Assembly: GCA_036897625.1 (NCBI GenBank)
Contig: JAYMTA010000513.1
Coordinates: 1 to 27,542 of the forward strand
DNA length: 27,542 nt
DNA from: Pelargonium cotyledonis
Taxonomy: Eukaryota; Streptophyta; Magnoliopsida; Geraniales; Geraniaceae
Reading direction: 5' to 3'
The number at the start of each line of letters is the position of its first letter. Position 1 is the stretch's first letter. This document shows, piece after piece, positions 1 through 11,774 of this stretch. The translations under genes and the position numbers were made by a program. The notes below the pieces were generated by a model. The model saw only the letters and a program-made list of their open reading frames with translations, was not told the DNA's origin and made no database searches.

Positions 1-271
1 TTTAAAATTATACTTTCTCAAATAATTTTTTTATTATCAAATATTATCAAATAAATTAAGATGTAAAAAAAGTATTTGATTTTTTTTAGTTTAATTCTTA
101 AAACATTACTTTTAAAATAAGCTTGTAAAATTATGCTTGTTGGGTCAAGGTGGGACCCAATAATCAGATCAGATTTTCTAATTCACGACAATCAAAAGGC
201 GACAGTATCATCAGTGCATCACCTGACGCACACACAGTAACATCTCCCTTGCCGGCCTTTTTTATTTGATC

Positions 272-309
272 AAATCTGGCCGTTCAATTCTCATCAGACG
301 GTCAGATTT
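272..309. repeat. Imperfect inverted repeat in the myosin upstream region
   Basis: AAATCTGGCCGT at 272-283 and ACGGTCAGATTT at 298-309 pair at 11 of 12 positions around a 14-base spacer. It lies about 290 bp upstream of the TATA-like stretch. It could be a promoter element or a remnant of a small repeat; I cannot tell which. Confidence 0.45.
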
Positions 310-555
310 TGAAACAGCAACGTTCAATTTTTGACTCCCTCCACGTTCGCCACTTTGCGCCACTGTCTTCAAACTAGTTATCCAATTATTGCAACGGTTG
401 TGGATTTTCAAGCCCATTTTTACCATTTTACCCTCCAATTTATCTTGTAATTCCACCTATGCCAAAGAGTTAATCCGAGGTTATTATCGTCATTACACGT
501 ATTTTGATTTAAATTTGGTTGGTACGTAGAGCCCGAAAATTCAAATTGTCAGAAT

Positions 556-570
556 TAAAAATATATAATT
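556..570 (+). promoter_or_regulatory. Putative TATA box of the myosin VIII gene
   Basis: An AATATATAATTA stretch lies upstream of a pyrimidine-rich leader (TTTTCTTTTCTTTTCTG) that is typical of plant 5' UTRs. It would place the transcription start near 590-600. The position is inferred from composition only; no other TATA-like stretch lies closer to the probable leader exon ending at 930. Confidence 0.4.
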
Positions 571-594
571 AAATTTTCTTTTCTTTTCTGTGAA

Positions 595-930
595 GCTGAG
601 AAAAAAGAGAGCTAAAAGCTGCTTCTTCTCCTCACACGCCTTGGGATTTTGATTTTCTATTGCATTTTCTTTTTCACTTTCTCGGCAACCAAACGCCCCG
701 AAACCTACATTCTCAGAGCTTAATCTTGCTTCAGTAGCTGCATATCCGAGCTTGAGCTTCATTTGGCGCGATTTCTGCTCACTGTTCTTCAATATTATTC
801 GTCTTTTCAGAGTTTCTTGAGCGCTTCCATGGATTTCTGAGCATTTTCTGCTGGAGTGCTTGAGATCGGTACGAGCTGCAAACAACTTCACTCGGAAGCT
901 GATGCTCTGAAGCCTGTTTCTTTTTTCAAG
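595..930 (+). other. Probable 5' UTR exon of the myosin VIII gene
   Basis: The CT-rich leader ends with TTTTTCAAG followed by the donor GTGAGC at 931. The matching acceptor is AAACAG at 1517-1522, so the start codon at 1546 lies 24 bases into the second exon. The leader holds two minimal upstream ORFs: ATG-GAT-TTC-TGA at 829-840 and ATG-CTC-TGA at 902-910. Both are too short to encode a peptide but may reduce or delay main-ORF initiation. The left edge is estimated from the TATA-like site. An intron of about 590 bp in the leader fits long 5' UTR introns seen in plant housekeeping genes. Confidence 0.55.
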
Positions 931-1545
931 GTGAGCGAGGAGCTTTTTGTTCGATTCTAGTTTTCAAGATCGGCTCAGATTTAGCAGAACTTTTGCTTTA
1001 AATCTGAAAATTTCGTTTGCTTGCTGAGAAAATGTAGGAAATGAAGGTCGGATCCTACTGATGTTAGTTAATATTTCATCATTTTGAGGTAAAAAGTAAG
1101 AACTGAAAACTTGAAAACTGTAAGATTTATTATTGTATTTCTCTGAAGTTTCTTCTCTGCATTTCCTTTGGAACCTAACTGAAAAAAGTATCTCTCAAAC
1201 CATTGTTTGATTGTTTGAACTGGTAAGAGATATGGAGGAATTTGGAGATTAGTATCAGCATTTTATTATGGAATACTCCATTTATTTATTTAATTCATGA
1301 ATCCCATTGTATCATATTTTGTTGTATTGTTTAACTTGCTAATAATGTGTAAAGATTGAAAAGCAATAGGGTCTGTATGTAAATCTACGGGTCCTGTTGC
1401 CTTATTCAGACAAATTGTACAGTGGGACCTTGATAAAGCTTCTTCGTAGGGCCTTTTGGTTTGAAGCATTCTTTCTGATCTCATTTTTTTTTTCCATATC
1501 TATTGCTATCTTCTGAAAACAGGATCACAAATCTCTTCTGGGAAA

Positions 1546-4500
1546 ATGTCGCAGAAATCTCCGGTACCGCCAATCTTCAAATCGATCAAATCATTGCCGG
1601 TTGGTTTTAGCTTTACTAGTTCACAGACATCAGATCGTTTTGAAAAATCTGATTATGGGAATGCAAGAGTTAGTGATGCAATGTCTTCGAGTATATACGA
1701 AAGTGTGGAACCAGAAGGTGTTGAAAGAGCGGAAAATGGTGTTGCTGAGATGGATCCTTACAGTGGTAATACCCTAATGGTTGAAGACAGACCTCCTATG
1801 AGTGATGAAGACTTGGATTCATCGGCTTCACCTTTGCCTTCAGTTTCGCCATCTCATAGTGAACGCAGGTGGGGTGACACTAGTTCCTATGCTAAAAAGA
1901 AGGTATTCATAGCTTCTAGCTTAAATCTTACTTCCCTGTTATGTGCTACATGTGTTTATGAACTATATATTTATATATTGGTACACTTATGATCGACCTG
2001 CTTATCGAATTGAATTGAACAAATGTGGTATGAAGTCTATAAAATATTATGGGAATGTTATGGTTTTCTGTTCTTGGCTCTAATTTGTATCCTTGTTAAG
2101 CTAGCCCTTATATACTAGTCAAACATAATACGTTAGTCAGAAACTTCATGTAAAGCTTGGCCGATGAAAGTTACCTGTTTATCTCCATGTCCCATATATG
2201 TATCCTGATCTGCTGTTGAGATTTTCCTGCAGGTAATTGATATGATAAGTACCCATGTCACAATGACATGTATTATTTCTAAGTCATAGTCAGAAGAGTA
2301 TGGTCTGATATAGAAAATTCTTTGTTTCAGAACCTTCAAGCTTGGATTCAACTTTCAAATGGAAACTGGGAGTTGGGGAAGATATTGTCAACTTCAGGAA
2401 CTGACTCTGTTGTTTCAATGGCCGAGGGGAAAGTAAGCCAACTGATGGAAGCTTCCAGTTTTATATTCTGTATGAATTTTGGATATTGATCAATATATAC
2501 TTTGTGTTTCATTTGTAGGTTATAAAAGTAAAAGCTGAAAGTTTGGTTTCCGCAAATCCTGATATCCTTGATGGTGTAGTTGATCTCATGCAACTTAGTT
2601 ATTTAAATGAACCATCAGTTCTGTATAATCTTCAGTATAGATACAATCAAGATATGATTTATGTAAGTGCTTATTTTGCTGATAAAAAAAAAGTGCTTAT
2701 TTTATTGTATTAAGTTTACTTTATAATTTGCTCTGGTAGCATTCTACATCTTTCTAATGTGTTCATTAAATTTATGTGCACCTTAGACAAAAGCAGGGCC
2801 AGTTTTGATTGCTGTCAATCCATTTAAGAAAGTTAATTTGTATGGAGATGCTTATATAGAAGCGTATAAGCACAGATCTACTGAAAGCCCTCATGTATAT
2901 GCCATTACTGATGCTGCAATCCGGGAAATGATACGAGGTGATTTTAGTATTTATAGTTTTGCAAGATAGAGTTCACTTTTCAGTTTACGAGGGCTTTCTC
3001 TAGCATCTGTCATCAGTACTCAGTAATCTTAATTCAGTTTTTCTTTGTTTTTCCAGATGAAGTAAATCAATCTATAATTATAAGGTTAGTAGATGATATC
3101 CAATCTCAGATCACTCTTATTGTTGTCTTCAATAATAAATGTTCTACACAGCTTGAGAAAGGGTTGCTGGTATTGCTTTTTTGTATTATATTATACTGTC
3201 AGGCGTCAGCAACTTCGAAACTGTTTATACCAAAGCTTTTGCTTATTGTTGATAACTACTGATGAAGTTTCTGCGTAGAAAGTCTGTGTAGTTAGTTTGA
3301 GACGGATTGATATACTAAATAGGTGAGTCTTTCACCCATGAACTTAACCTTTTGGGTTGAAGTAATTTAACATGATTTCAGAGCTGGTTTAGTTTTGGGT
3401 CTGTGGTCCGATTGTGTTGCCTCCTGCTCTGCACATGAAGGGGAGAGTCTTAACCTTTTTGGTTGGAGTAATTATGAAGCTACAAAATTGTTTGTCATAG
3501 TCAGAACTTTGAAGTTTGGACTTCATCAACTTCACCTTTGTGAAGTGCTTAATACAAGTTTGTATTACATTTTTGCCATTAACTGGCATGTTGAGAAGTA
3601 TGAAATGGTAGAAAAAGAAAAGTGGAAGAATGCTAAACAAGAGTTGGCTGGAGTTGGTTAAAGTACCGAGCTGTAATAGTAAAATAGTTAGATATTATGT
3701 ATAACTAAACTTTCAAAGATGATGTCTCTAACATGCCATGCATCACTGTCATCTTTGCTAAATACCATACTTACCCCCCTTCAGTAGAAAAAAGAAAAGA
3801 AAAAGAAAAATGATGCAAAATGTATTTCAGAAGCGGTTACAACTGTGTTCATTTTTTGTTCCAGCGGTGAAAGTGGAGCAGGAAAAACTGAGACGGCGAA
3901 GATAGCCATGCAATATTTGGCTGCTCTTGGAGGTGGAAGTGGCATAGAAAATGAAATATTGAAGACAAATCCAGTCTTAGAAGCCTTTGGAAATGCAAAA
4001 ACAGCACGAAATGATAACTCAAGTCGTTTTGTAAGCTCCCTGTTCTCCACATGAGCAATTTGATGTTCTAATTTAATTAACATATTTATGTATATTGAGG
4101 GTCAATAATTGGATTTTCTTTCTGCGTTATAAGTGTAAAAGTTCTATTATGCAAATACTCATAAAACAAGTGAACATGGCACAGGGAAAGCTGATTGAAA
4201 TTCACTTTGGTGAAACTGGGAAAATATCGGGGGCAAGGATTCAAACTTGTAAGATCACTTGTATTATTAAACAAGAAAAATAAAATACATATATGTTGTT
4301 TTTCTTGTTTAGTTATAACTGGCCTGACATTGGATCTGTGTTTTTGCTCCTGTTTGATTGGAACAGTTCTACTTGAAAAGGTAATCTCATTTTCTCTTGT
4401 CCATGATTGCAGCCTTTGTTTATTATTTTATTACTTTTTTGTTATTGCTAGTAATTTACTCCAAATCTATTTGATGCACAGTCGAGAGTTGTTCAATGTG

Positions 4501-7500
4501 CGGAGGGAGAAAGGTCATATCATATATTTTATCAGCTTTGCGCCGGGGCTCCTCCTGCTCTTAGAGGTAACCATGCCCATGCATCCTCATTGTCTGTTTT
4601 CATGATATTTTTGTTGCATTTGATGGAAAATGATTATGTGAGCTACATGCTGCCTGATGATTTTCTCTGCTGTAAATCACATTAAAAAAAAAATACTTGG
4701 TTTTGAGAAGTTTGCTAGCCCAATATCAAAATTTACCCCCCTTTCACCTAATCTTTATTATGCACCGTGTCATTTCTCCCCCTCAATATAGCATCCTAGT
4801 TTTGCTTCTTAGTCTTTCTAATGATTATATGCTTTATGATTATTTTGTTGTTGAAAGTTGATGGTACATTGTGAATGGAGAATCTCTCTCACACACAATC
4901 TTCTGCTATTTCTTTTATGTTATATTCTTTAGATAATAACATACATTGGCTTTAAACTTCCACGTCTCATGTATTTTTGAAACTCAGAAAAGCTGTACTT
5001 GAAGAATGCAAACGCATATAAATATCTGAGCCAGAGCAGTTGCTTTTCAATTACTGGGGTTGATGATGCTGAACAGTTTCTTTCTGTTGTGGTACTTTTC
5101 TCCCCCTTTCCTTTGAATTGAATAGAATGCCTCCACTCCAGAATTCTTCTTTACTATTCTCTGCTTCCATTCTTCAGGAAGCTCTGAATACTGTCCATGT
5201 CAGCAAAGAAGATCAAGAAAGTGCATTTTCACTGCTTGCTGCTGTATTGTGGTTGGGAAATGTTACTTTTACCATTATTGATAATGAAAACCATGTTGAA
5301 GCTGTTGTGGATGAAAGTAAGACTTCTGTAATGTTCATTTCTTTGTTTCTTTTTGTCATGCTTCTCATAACATAAAATATAAAACAGATCACTATAAGAA
5401 GAGATCAAGTTTGCAAAACGAGGGTATATGGTTGATTAGCCAGTTCCCCTACCTTTGCAAAATATTATCACAGTTAGTAGAAATAATTAGTTATGAATAT
5501 TTAAAAGTCTTAGAGTGATAATATCCTAATTCTTTTTATTTATATATGTTTTCTATCTGATGAAACTGCAATTGGGAACTGGATAATTTTCCCAGACTAA
5601 GTGTACCTGAACTCCTGAAAATTTCTATAGGACTACCCTAGCATTAAATTTTTTTTAACAAAAAAATCCCCTGCAAATCATACTATGAATGAACTGCTTG
5701 TGTTCAATGATCGAGGTTATTTCTGTCCAATGGTTCTGTGAATGAAAAATATAGTTTGGTTCCAGGAATGCTATTTACACTGATTAATTTGAACTCTGGG
5801 GATGTGTAAAAAGATTTTGGCTTAGTTCTGTATCGTATTAGGTTCAATATTGACCCTGTAATCCTCAATGCAGTCATGCAATCAAATTTGGGTAGTTTCT
5901 CGTGGCTTGTTGGCTATGCTTTTGGTTTACAGATGAAATTTTTGACTGGGAGTGATGAGGACTCGTAGGATAACTTTTTGTTCTCTAATCTGGCCGTGAA
6001 AACTGAATCTGGAACTATGAAGTTGCAATGTGAGCTTTCTGTTTGCAGTTTAGTAATTCTGTATTAACTAGAGACAATTGAAGTGTGAATAATTTTACTG
6101 CTAGCAATTAACGACCCATGTGAATAAACTGTAGCTTACTTTTAAGAATTTGCAGCTCGATTCTTATAGTGCATATCGGTTTCATGTCAACTGGTCATTC
6201 ATATATTTGTCTACATTTTTCCATTCATTTCTCATTTAAATGCTTGGTGTTTATCTGACTCGAATTACTTTATTCAATCTGTTTATCCCGATTGCTTTTT
6301 GGGTTTTCATGATCTCGACTGAGACTTCAGATTCTTTTTTGCAGGTCTTATCAATGTTGCTGAATTGATTGGATGCGATGTTGCAGATCTTAAGCTAACA
6401 TTGTCAACTCGTAAAATGAAAGTTGGGAATGATAATATTGTTCAGAAGTTAACACTATCACAAGTAAGAACAACACTTCCATCAGAAAGAAGCCAATACA
6501 TCTTATGAAAAAGGATTTTGGCCAGAAGTCTTGCTGATGATCAAGTTTAGCATAATCAAATTTGATATATTAATAGCTGGCATGTATTTGTTATAAAGAT
6601 AGGGATTCTACTTTTTCCGTTTTCCAGGCCATTGAAACAAGGGATGCTTTGGCAAAGTCAATTTATGCCTGTCTGTTTGAGTGGTTGGTAGAACAAATTA
6701 ACAAGTCACTTGCGGTAGGAAAGCGGCGTACTGGGAGATCCATCAGCATTCTCGATATTTATGGTTTTGAATCATTTGATGTATGATATTTATGGTTTTG
6801 AATCATTTATGGTGTTGATGTGTCTGTTTCTTTTATTGCTTAATAATTATTAATGCCATATAGTTCACTATTGCAGAGAAATAGTTTCGAGCAGTTTTGC
6901 ATAAATTATGCAAATGAGAGATTGCAGCAACACTTCAATCGCCATTTGTTCAAATTGGAGCAGGAGGTCGGTATCCTATTTACTTCTTTTGTACTAATAC
7001 AAACAGAAAGCCAGTATAAAAGAACAGCTCTCAAAGATCCTGGCGTTGAGTTACATATAAGCTCACTTGTAAATTACAAGTATATGATAATTAGTTGTAC
7101 AATTTTTTCAATCTTTATTGATGATTCTGAGACTGTCTTGCAAAATCTGGCATCTTCCTAATCTAAAACAAGAAGATATCATTTACTGCCTCAGTTAGAA
7201 CTATCAATTTTGTTGTGTCTAAATTAAATCCCCATGTTCTGTTACATAGCCGAAAAGGAGGCAGTCTTGTTTCCACACACATACATGTTTCCAAGACTTG
7301 TGAATAGTATTGACTGCTTTTTTATTTTATTTTTCAGGAGTATATCCAAGATGGCATTGATTGGGCTAAAGTTGAATTTGATGACAACCAAGATTGTCTT
7401 AATCTTTTTGAAAAGGTACCAAATCTACTCAATGCAGCTTCATCCTATTCATTGTCTCTTGATGAGCGGTAAAGAAAGAGTTACACTTTGTTCTGTCGGT

Positions 7501-10500
7501 GGTCTCAGTAGAAACTATCTTGCTATAATATTAAACCTGATTCTTTGATCTTCCTTGCCCCGTAGAAACTTTAGTGACACGTTATATGCAGAACTGTTTT
7601 CATGGCCGACTTGGTTCTGTTCGAGTACTGTATTTTGGGAATAAAAGGAGAGAAGAAAAAAAATCTGAACTCCAAGTGATTGCTTTGATTTCATTAATTT
7701 AGTGAAGATTTGCATTAACATAGACTGGAATTCATGCATTTGGGAAATATAAGATGTAAATGTGGGTGGCTGTATCTCAAAGTTTCCCTGATGTTTGCAA
7801 AACCTAGTTTTGCATCACATAAGATGGACACATGGCGCATGCAAAGCACCAAGGTTTATCAGATGTTTTACAGGTTTAGTTATCAGGTTCATCTATAAAT
7901 TTTGCACAACACCAACTAAGCTATTTTCCAGACAAAGTTGAGGTGTAAATGTGAAATTTATGAAACCTTTAGCAATCTCCTTAGGTCCTCCACTTTTGAT
8001 ACTCTTATTTAGTTCTGACATACTCTTTTGCAAATTTAATATATAGATTGCTGAAACTTGAACTTTCATTTTTAATATATTTGCAGAAGCCTCTTGGATT
8101 ACTCTCTTTATTAGATGAGGAGTCTACTTTCCCAAATGGAACAGATTTTACATTCGCCAACAAGCTAAAGCAGCATCTAAATTCAAATTCTTGTTTTAGA
8201 GGACAAAGAGGCAAAGCCTTTACTGTCTGTCATTATGCAGGAGAGGTATTCAAATTGTCATTCACACAACTATATTGTTTCACTTATATTGTTTTGTCGT
8301 AGACCTTTATAACTCCTCCATAGCCACAGGGGACGTCAGTGTGGAAGACACATCCCATTGATTAATTTTTGAGTGTGCGCCGAGAGCAGAAAGCTTGGGA
8401 AAAATTAATTTTTGTTGATATATATATTATTTTAGGTTCAGTTGTTCCATTTGGTTTTCCACTCAGGTTATGTATGATACAACTGGATTTCTGGAGAAGA
8501 ACAAGGACTTATTACACCTTGATTCCATTCAACTTTTGTCTTCATGCTCGTGTCATCTTCCTCAAATATTTGCATCGAACATGCTGTCTCAATCTGAGAA
8601 GCCAGTAGTTGGTCCTTTATATAAATCTGGTGGAGCAGTTTCACAGAAGCTAAGTGTAGCAACGAAATTTAAGGTGCATTTACTATTCACTCTCTATATC
8701 TTGTTCTCAACTTCGGATATTATTTGCTTGTTAGAGTTCATAATTCAACTATTTTATCTCTATGTATGTTCAGTTTATTTTAAACAATAGATTCTGATTA
8801 GGTAATCTTTCAAAAGACTGTGCAACATATTATGTATATGCTAAATTGTGAAGTTTCAGTATAACAAAAATTCTCTATACCGAACAAGAAATAATAATAT
8901 TGACCCAAATAATATGCAGAATGATTTATCTTGTACTTGAACAATTTTGATTTTGAGAAAATAGAAAGCTGTCTATCAGATTTGATTCATCTGCTAGTTC
9001 TTTTCTAACTATATTCAGAGTCAACTATTTCAACTGATGCAACGCCTAGAGACCACCACACCACATTTTATACGCTGTATCAAGCCCAACAACATGCAAT
9101 CTCCTGGATTGTATGAGCAAGGTCTCGTACTGCAGCAGCTGAGATGTTGTGGAGTCCTCGAGGTGGTTCGCATATCAAGGTCTGGCTTTCCTACCAGAAT
9201 GTCTCACCAGAAGTTCGCCAGGAGGTAAACGAAAACATAGATTCACATATATACCAGATACGTACTTTGATGATTTGGGGTTGTGGTAATGACAGTCACT
9301 GTTCTGAATCTTAAATTAGGTATGGTTTTCTGCTGTTGGAGAACACATCTCAGGACCCACTTAGTGTTTCGGTTGCGATTCTGCATCAGTTCAATATTTT
9401 GCCTGAGATGTTTCAAGTTGGCTACACAAAGTTATTTTTCCGCCCTGGACAGGTAAAATATTGTTTCATGTTGGCTTGTGTCTTAGAGCTTGCACTAGAA
9501 GAAAACATTAAATGGGGTGTGTGGCTCTTCCCGTGAAATAGTGCATGCACATCATATTTGGAATCTAATTACTTGTACTCAAAAGGAATGGCCAAAGTTA
9601 AAATAGCATGAATGCTCAAAGTTAGTGGAATTTTAGGTGAATTTATCTTCCACATCTGTCTGAGATTCTTCCAATTTTGCTATCATATAATGTTTAATAA
9701 GGCAATTTCTGCAGATTGGGGTTCTTGAGGATACGAGGAACCGTACCCTCCATGGAATTTTACGAGTGCAAAGCTGCTTAAGAGGGCACCAAGCTCGCCG
9801 TCATGTCAAGGCACTTACGAAAGCAATTATCACTCTTCAGTCATGTATGTTGTTTTGCTTCAAAACTAGTTCTGATACTCTTAACAAGAACTAAATTTCT
9901 AGAAGTATTGGGAATAATTTTTCTGAATCTCTTCATTCAGTTGTCCGAGGAGAGAATGCCAGAAAAGAATATGTGTTCTTAGTACGTAGGCATAGAGCTG
10001 CTGTTCTTATACAGAAGGAGATTAAATCCAGGATCGCAAACCAAAAATTCAAGGACATTCATGATGCTTCAATTGTGATACAGTCTGGTAAGTTTATAAA
10101 CTGCGAAACAAGAAAATTTTCTACTCATTTGTATCTCCGAGATATGAGTTAATGAACTGGAGTCCGGACATCAAATGTAGCAGCTTTTGCTTTTCCTCCC
10201 AACATTTTGATCATTACTACTATTTGCTGTGTAGTTTCTCTGATTGTGCCATCTATCTTGCAGTAATTCGAGGCTGGTTTGTGAGAAGATGCTCAGGAGA
10301 TATAGGATTAATGAAATCTGGGAGTACTAAGGTACTATCTAACACCAATATACAATAAATATCTCTTACAAGTTTTCATGGATTGATACACTTACGAGCT
10401 GGCAATATAGGACACCATATTAGTGTTTGGGCCCAGTTTATCTATAATTGTGTCGTGTTTGTGTTGGATCTGTGAAACACACACGACACATTACACAATT

Positions 10501-11533
10501 AATACTATTGAATCATAGAGTAGATTAATCACTTTCTCACTCACATCCCCACATCTTTCATTCAAACCTATTGTGGTGAAGGTAAGAGTGGAAAAAGAGA
10601 ATGAGAGCAGCATCAACCGCAACTCGCCTCATCTCTCATTTTAGGAAGCAAAACCGACATGAATACGACACGTGTTGTCATGTTAGTATTGACCCATGTA
10701 TCACATATTTGGCCTATGACACGACACGTCAACACGAATTGCAGCTCTAGATACACTCCCAATCTTCATTCTGTCAAATCTCCTGAAGCTTAGGAAAAGT
10801 GAAAGAATAAATGTAGTACCACTGTAGCACAACTGATAGCATGAATAATTTTGAATTTCCGAAACAGGACAACGAGCCAGAAGAAGTGCTGGTGAAGTCA
10901 TCAGTGCTTGCTGAATTACAGCTCCGGGTTCTAAAAGCCGAGGCTGCGCTGAGAGAGAAAGAAGAGGAGAACGACATCCTCCACCAACGTCTCCAACAAT
11001 ACGAGTCTCGTTGGTCCGAATATGAGCTAAAGATGAAGTCAATGGAAGAAGTGTGGCAAAAACAAATGCGATCACTTCAATCCAGTCTCTCCATTGCCAA
11101 GAAGAGCCTCGCCATTGACGACTCAGAGAGAAACTCCGATGCATCAGTGAATGCAAGCGAGGACCGGGACTGGGACACAGGAAGTAACTACAAGAGTGTT
11201 GAGAGCAATGGGAATGGGATGATGAGACCAATGAGCGCTGGCCTGAGTGTGATAAGTCGGTTGGCTGAGGAATTTGAGCAGAGGAGTCAAGTTTTTGGCG
11301 ACGATGCCAAGTTCCTGGTTGAGGTAAAGTCGGGTGTAGTGGAAGCAAGTTTGAACCCAGATCGGGAGCTTCGAAGATTGAAGCAAATGTTCGAGGCGTG
11401 GAAGAAGGATTACGTGGGAAGATTGCGCGAAACGAAGGTGATTTTGAACAAACTTGGAAATGAAGAAAGTGGCAGTGACAACAAGGTGAAGAAGAAGTGG
11501 TGGGGAAGGAAGAATAGTTCGAGGATGAGTTAG
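1546..11533 (+). CDS. ATM1: Myosin class VIII heavy chain (ATM1-like), 23 coding exons
   Basis: Plant-specific unconventional myosin, an actin-based ATPase motor associated in this class with plasma membrane, plasmodesmata, endosomes and new cell walls. Exons: 1546-1902, 2331-2432, 2519-2662, 2787-2937, 3057-3084, 3865-4030, 4185-4248, 4367-4380, 4482-4566, 4988-5091, 5178-5316, 6345-6463, 6628-6780, 6877-6966, 7338-7415, 8087-8245, 8467-8673, 9019-9224, 9320-9452, 9715-9844, 9941-10087, 10264-10331, 10868-11533. All junctions are GT-AG and in phase; they join into 1,169 codons, close to the 1,166 recalled for Arabidopsis ATM1. Motifs: P-loop GESGAGKT (262-269, split by intron 5), switch I NDNSSRFGK (310-318), switch [11 protein letters not shown] (534-542), RCIKPNN (739-745), reactive thiols RCCGVLE (762-768), four IQ-like repeats (about 848-940), coiled coil (about 955-1030), and a tail with [12 protein letters not shown] and a basic end [12 protein letters not shown]. 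The start fits the family opening MSQK. No damage is seen. The VIII assignment is firm; orthology to ATM1 rather than its sister VIII-A is inferred. Confidence 0.96.
3300..3480. mobile_element. Remnant of a TRIM-like miniature LTR retrotransposon in myosin intron 5
   Basis: Two related direct repeats, 3343-3368 and 3450-3475 (both starting CTTAACCTTTT), flank about 80 bp. That stretch begins with a sequence like the plant tRNA-iMet primer-binding site (around 3374-3387) and ends with a purine-rich tract (3438-3448). This is the arrangement of the ends and short interior of a TRIM or Copia-like miniature element. It is a partial fossil with no coding capacity; outer limits are uncertain. It lies inside the 780-bp intron 5. 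Age: old, since the repeats have clearly diverged. Confidence 0.45.
5317..6344 (+). other. Longest myosin intron (intron 11, 1,028 bp), nothing recognised
   Basis: The intron interrupts the motor domain after codon phase 1 in the conserved DES motif. It is T-rich and contains no ORF of note, no terminal inverted repeat and no RNA gene that I can recognise on either strand. Confidence 0.7.
6754..6808 (+). repeat. 24-bp exact direct duplication across the exon 13/intron 13 border
   Basis: The 24 bases at 6754-6777, which encode DIYGFESF in exon 13, recur without a mismatch at 6785-6808, just inside intron 13. The offset is 31 bp. The second copy is downstream of the donor (GTATGA at 6781), so the protein is unaffected. 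It looks like a recent small tandem duplication. Confidence 0.95.
10393..10749. mobile_element. hAT-type non-autonomous element (MITE copy A) in myosin intron 22
   Basis: A 357-bp insertion with left end TACGAGCTGGCAAT and right end ATTGCAGCTCTA, which is the reverse complement of a near-identical terminus. It is flanked by a perfect 8-bp target-site duplication GATACACT (10385-10392 and 10750-10757). Eight-base duplications and the AGAGCTG-type terminus fit the hAT superfamily. The subterminal parts are rich in CGACAC/GTGTCG motifs. Inverted, its right end aligns with the left end of the copy at 21405-21907 (both read CGTGTTGA... then AAATATGTG further in). There is no transposase. It is wholly intronic. 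Confidence 0.88.
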
Positions 11534-11545
11534 GAGCTTGCAAGG

Positions 11546-11774
11546 TAGAGCTGACAATTCGGGTTTCAAGTTGGATCTAAGTCGGGTTTTCAGGTTTGGG
11601 ACGCCTGACAATTCGTATTTCAGATCAAATCTGAGTCGGGTTTTCTTGTTTGCGATGAAAAAACTCTCATCCATCCCCGTCCCCAAACAAAAGTTGATCA
11701 GAAATGTTTTGTGCTACTTGAACCTGCCAGGTGGAATTTCGGATGATTGGTTCGGGTTTAAATTGTCAGCTCTA
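11546..11774. mobile_element. hAT-like MITE (copy C) in the myosin 3' UTR
   Basis: A 229-bp segment begins TAGAGCTGACAATT and ends AATTGTCAGCTCTA: perfect 14-bp terminal inverted repeats, the same terminus as copies A and B. The flanks TTGCAAGG and TCCGAGGT resemble each other only weakly, so the target duplication is decayed or the border is off by a base. Internally there is an imperfect tandem repeat of period 54 bp (CTGACAATTC at 11551 and again at 11605). It begins 12 bp after the myosin stop codon and so should be transcribed as 3' UTR. The interior differs from copies A and B. Confidence 0.7.

Noticed and set aside
1-130. AT-rich direct repeats (ATTATCAAAT twice) as a mobile element
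   Set aside because: Low complexity and cut by the window edge; nothing defines an element.
541-891. 116-codon minus-strand frame at the left
   Set aside because: Lies over the myosin leader, is low in complexity and resembles no known protein.
3395-3661. 88-codon plus-strand frame in myosin intron 5
   Set aside because: Overlaps the TRIM-like remnant and plain intron, with no similarity to a protein.
6785-6808. Alternative exon 13 that includes the second copy of the duplication
   Set aside because: Reading on past 6780 meets TGA at 6784-6786, and the normal junction to 6877 is in phase.
10701-11543. 280-codon minus-strand open frame
   Set aside because: It is antisense to the last myosin exon and copy A. 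Its Ser-rich translation mirrors the codon use of the coiled-coil coding strand and has no domain.
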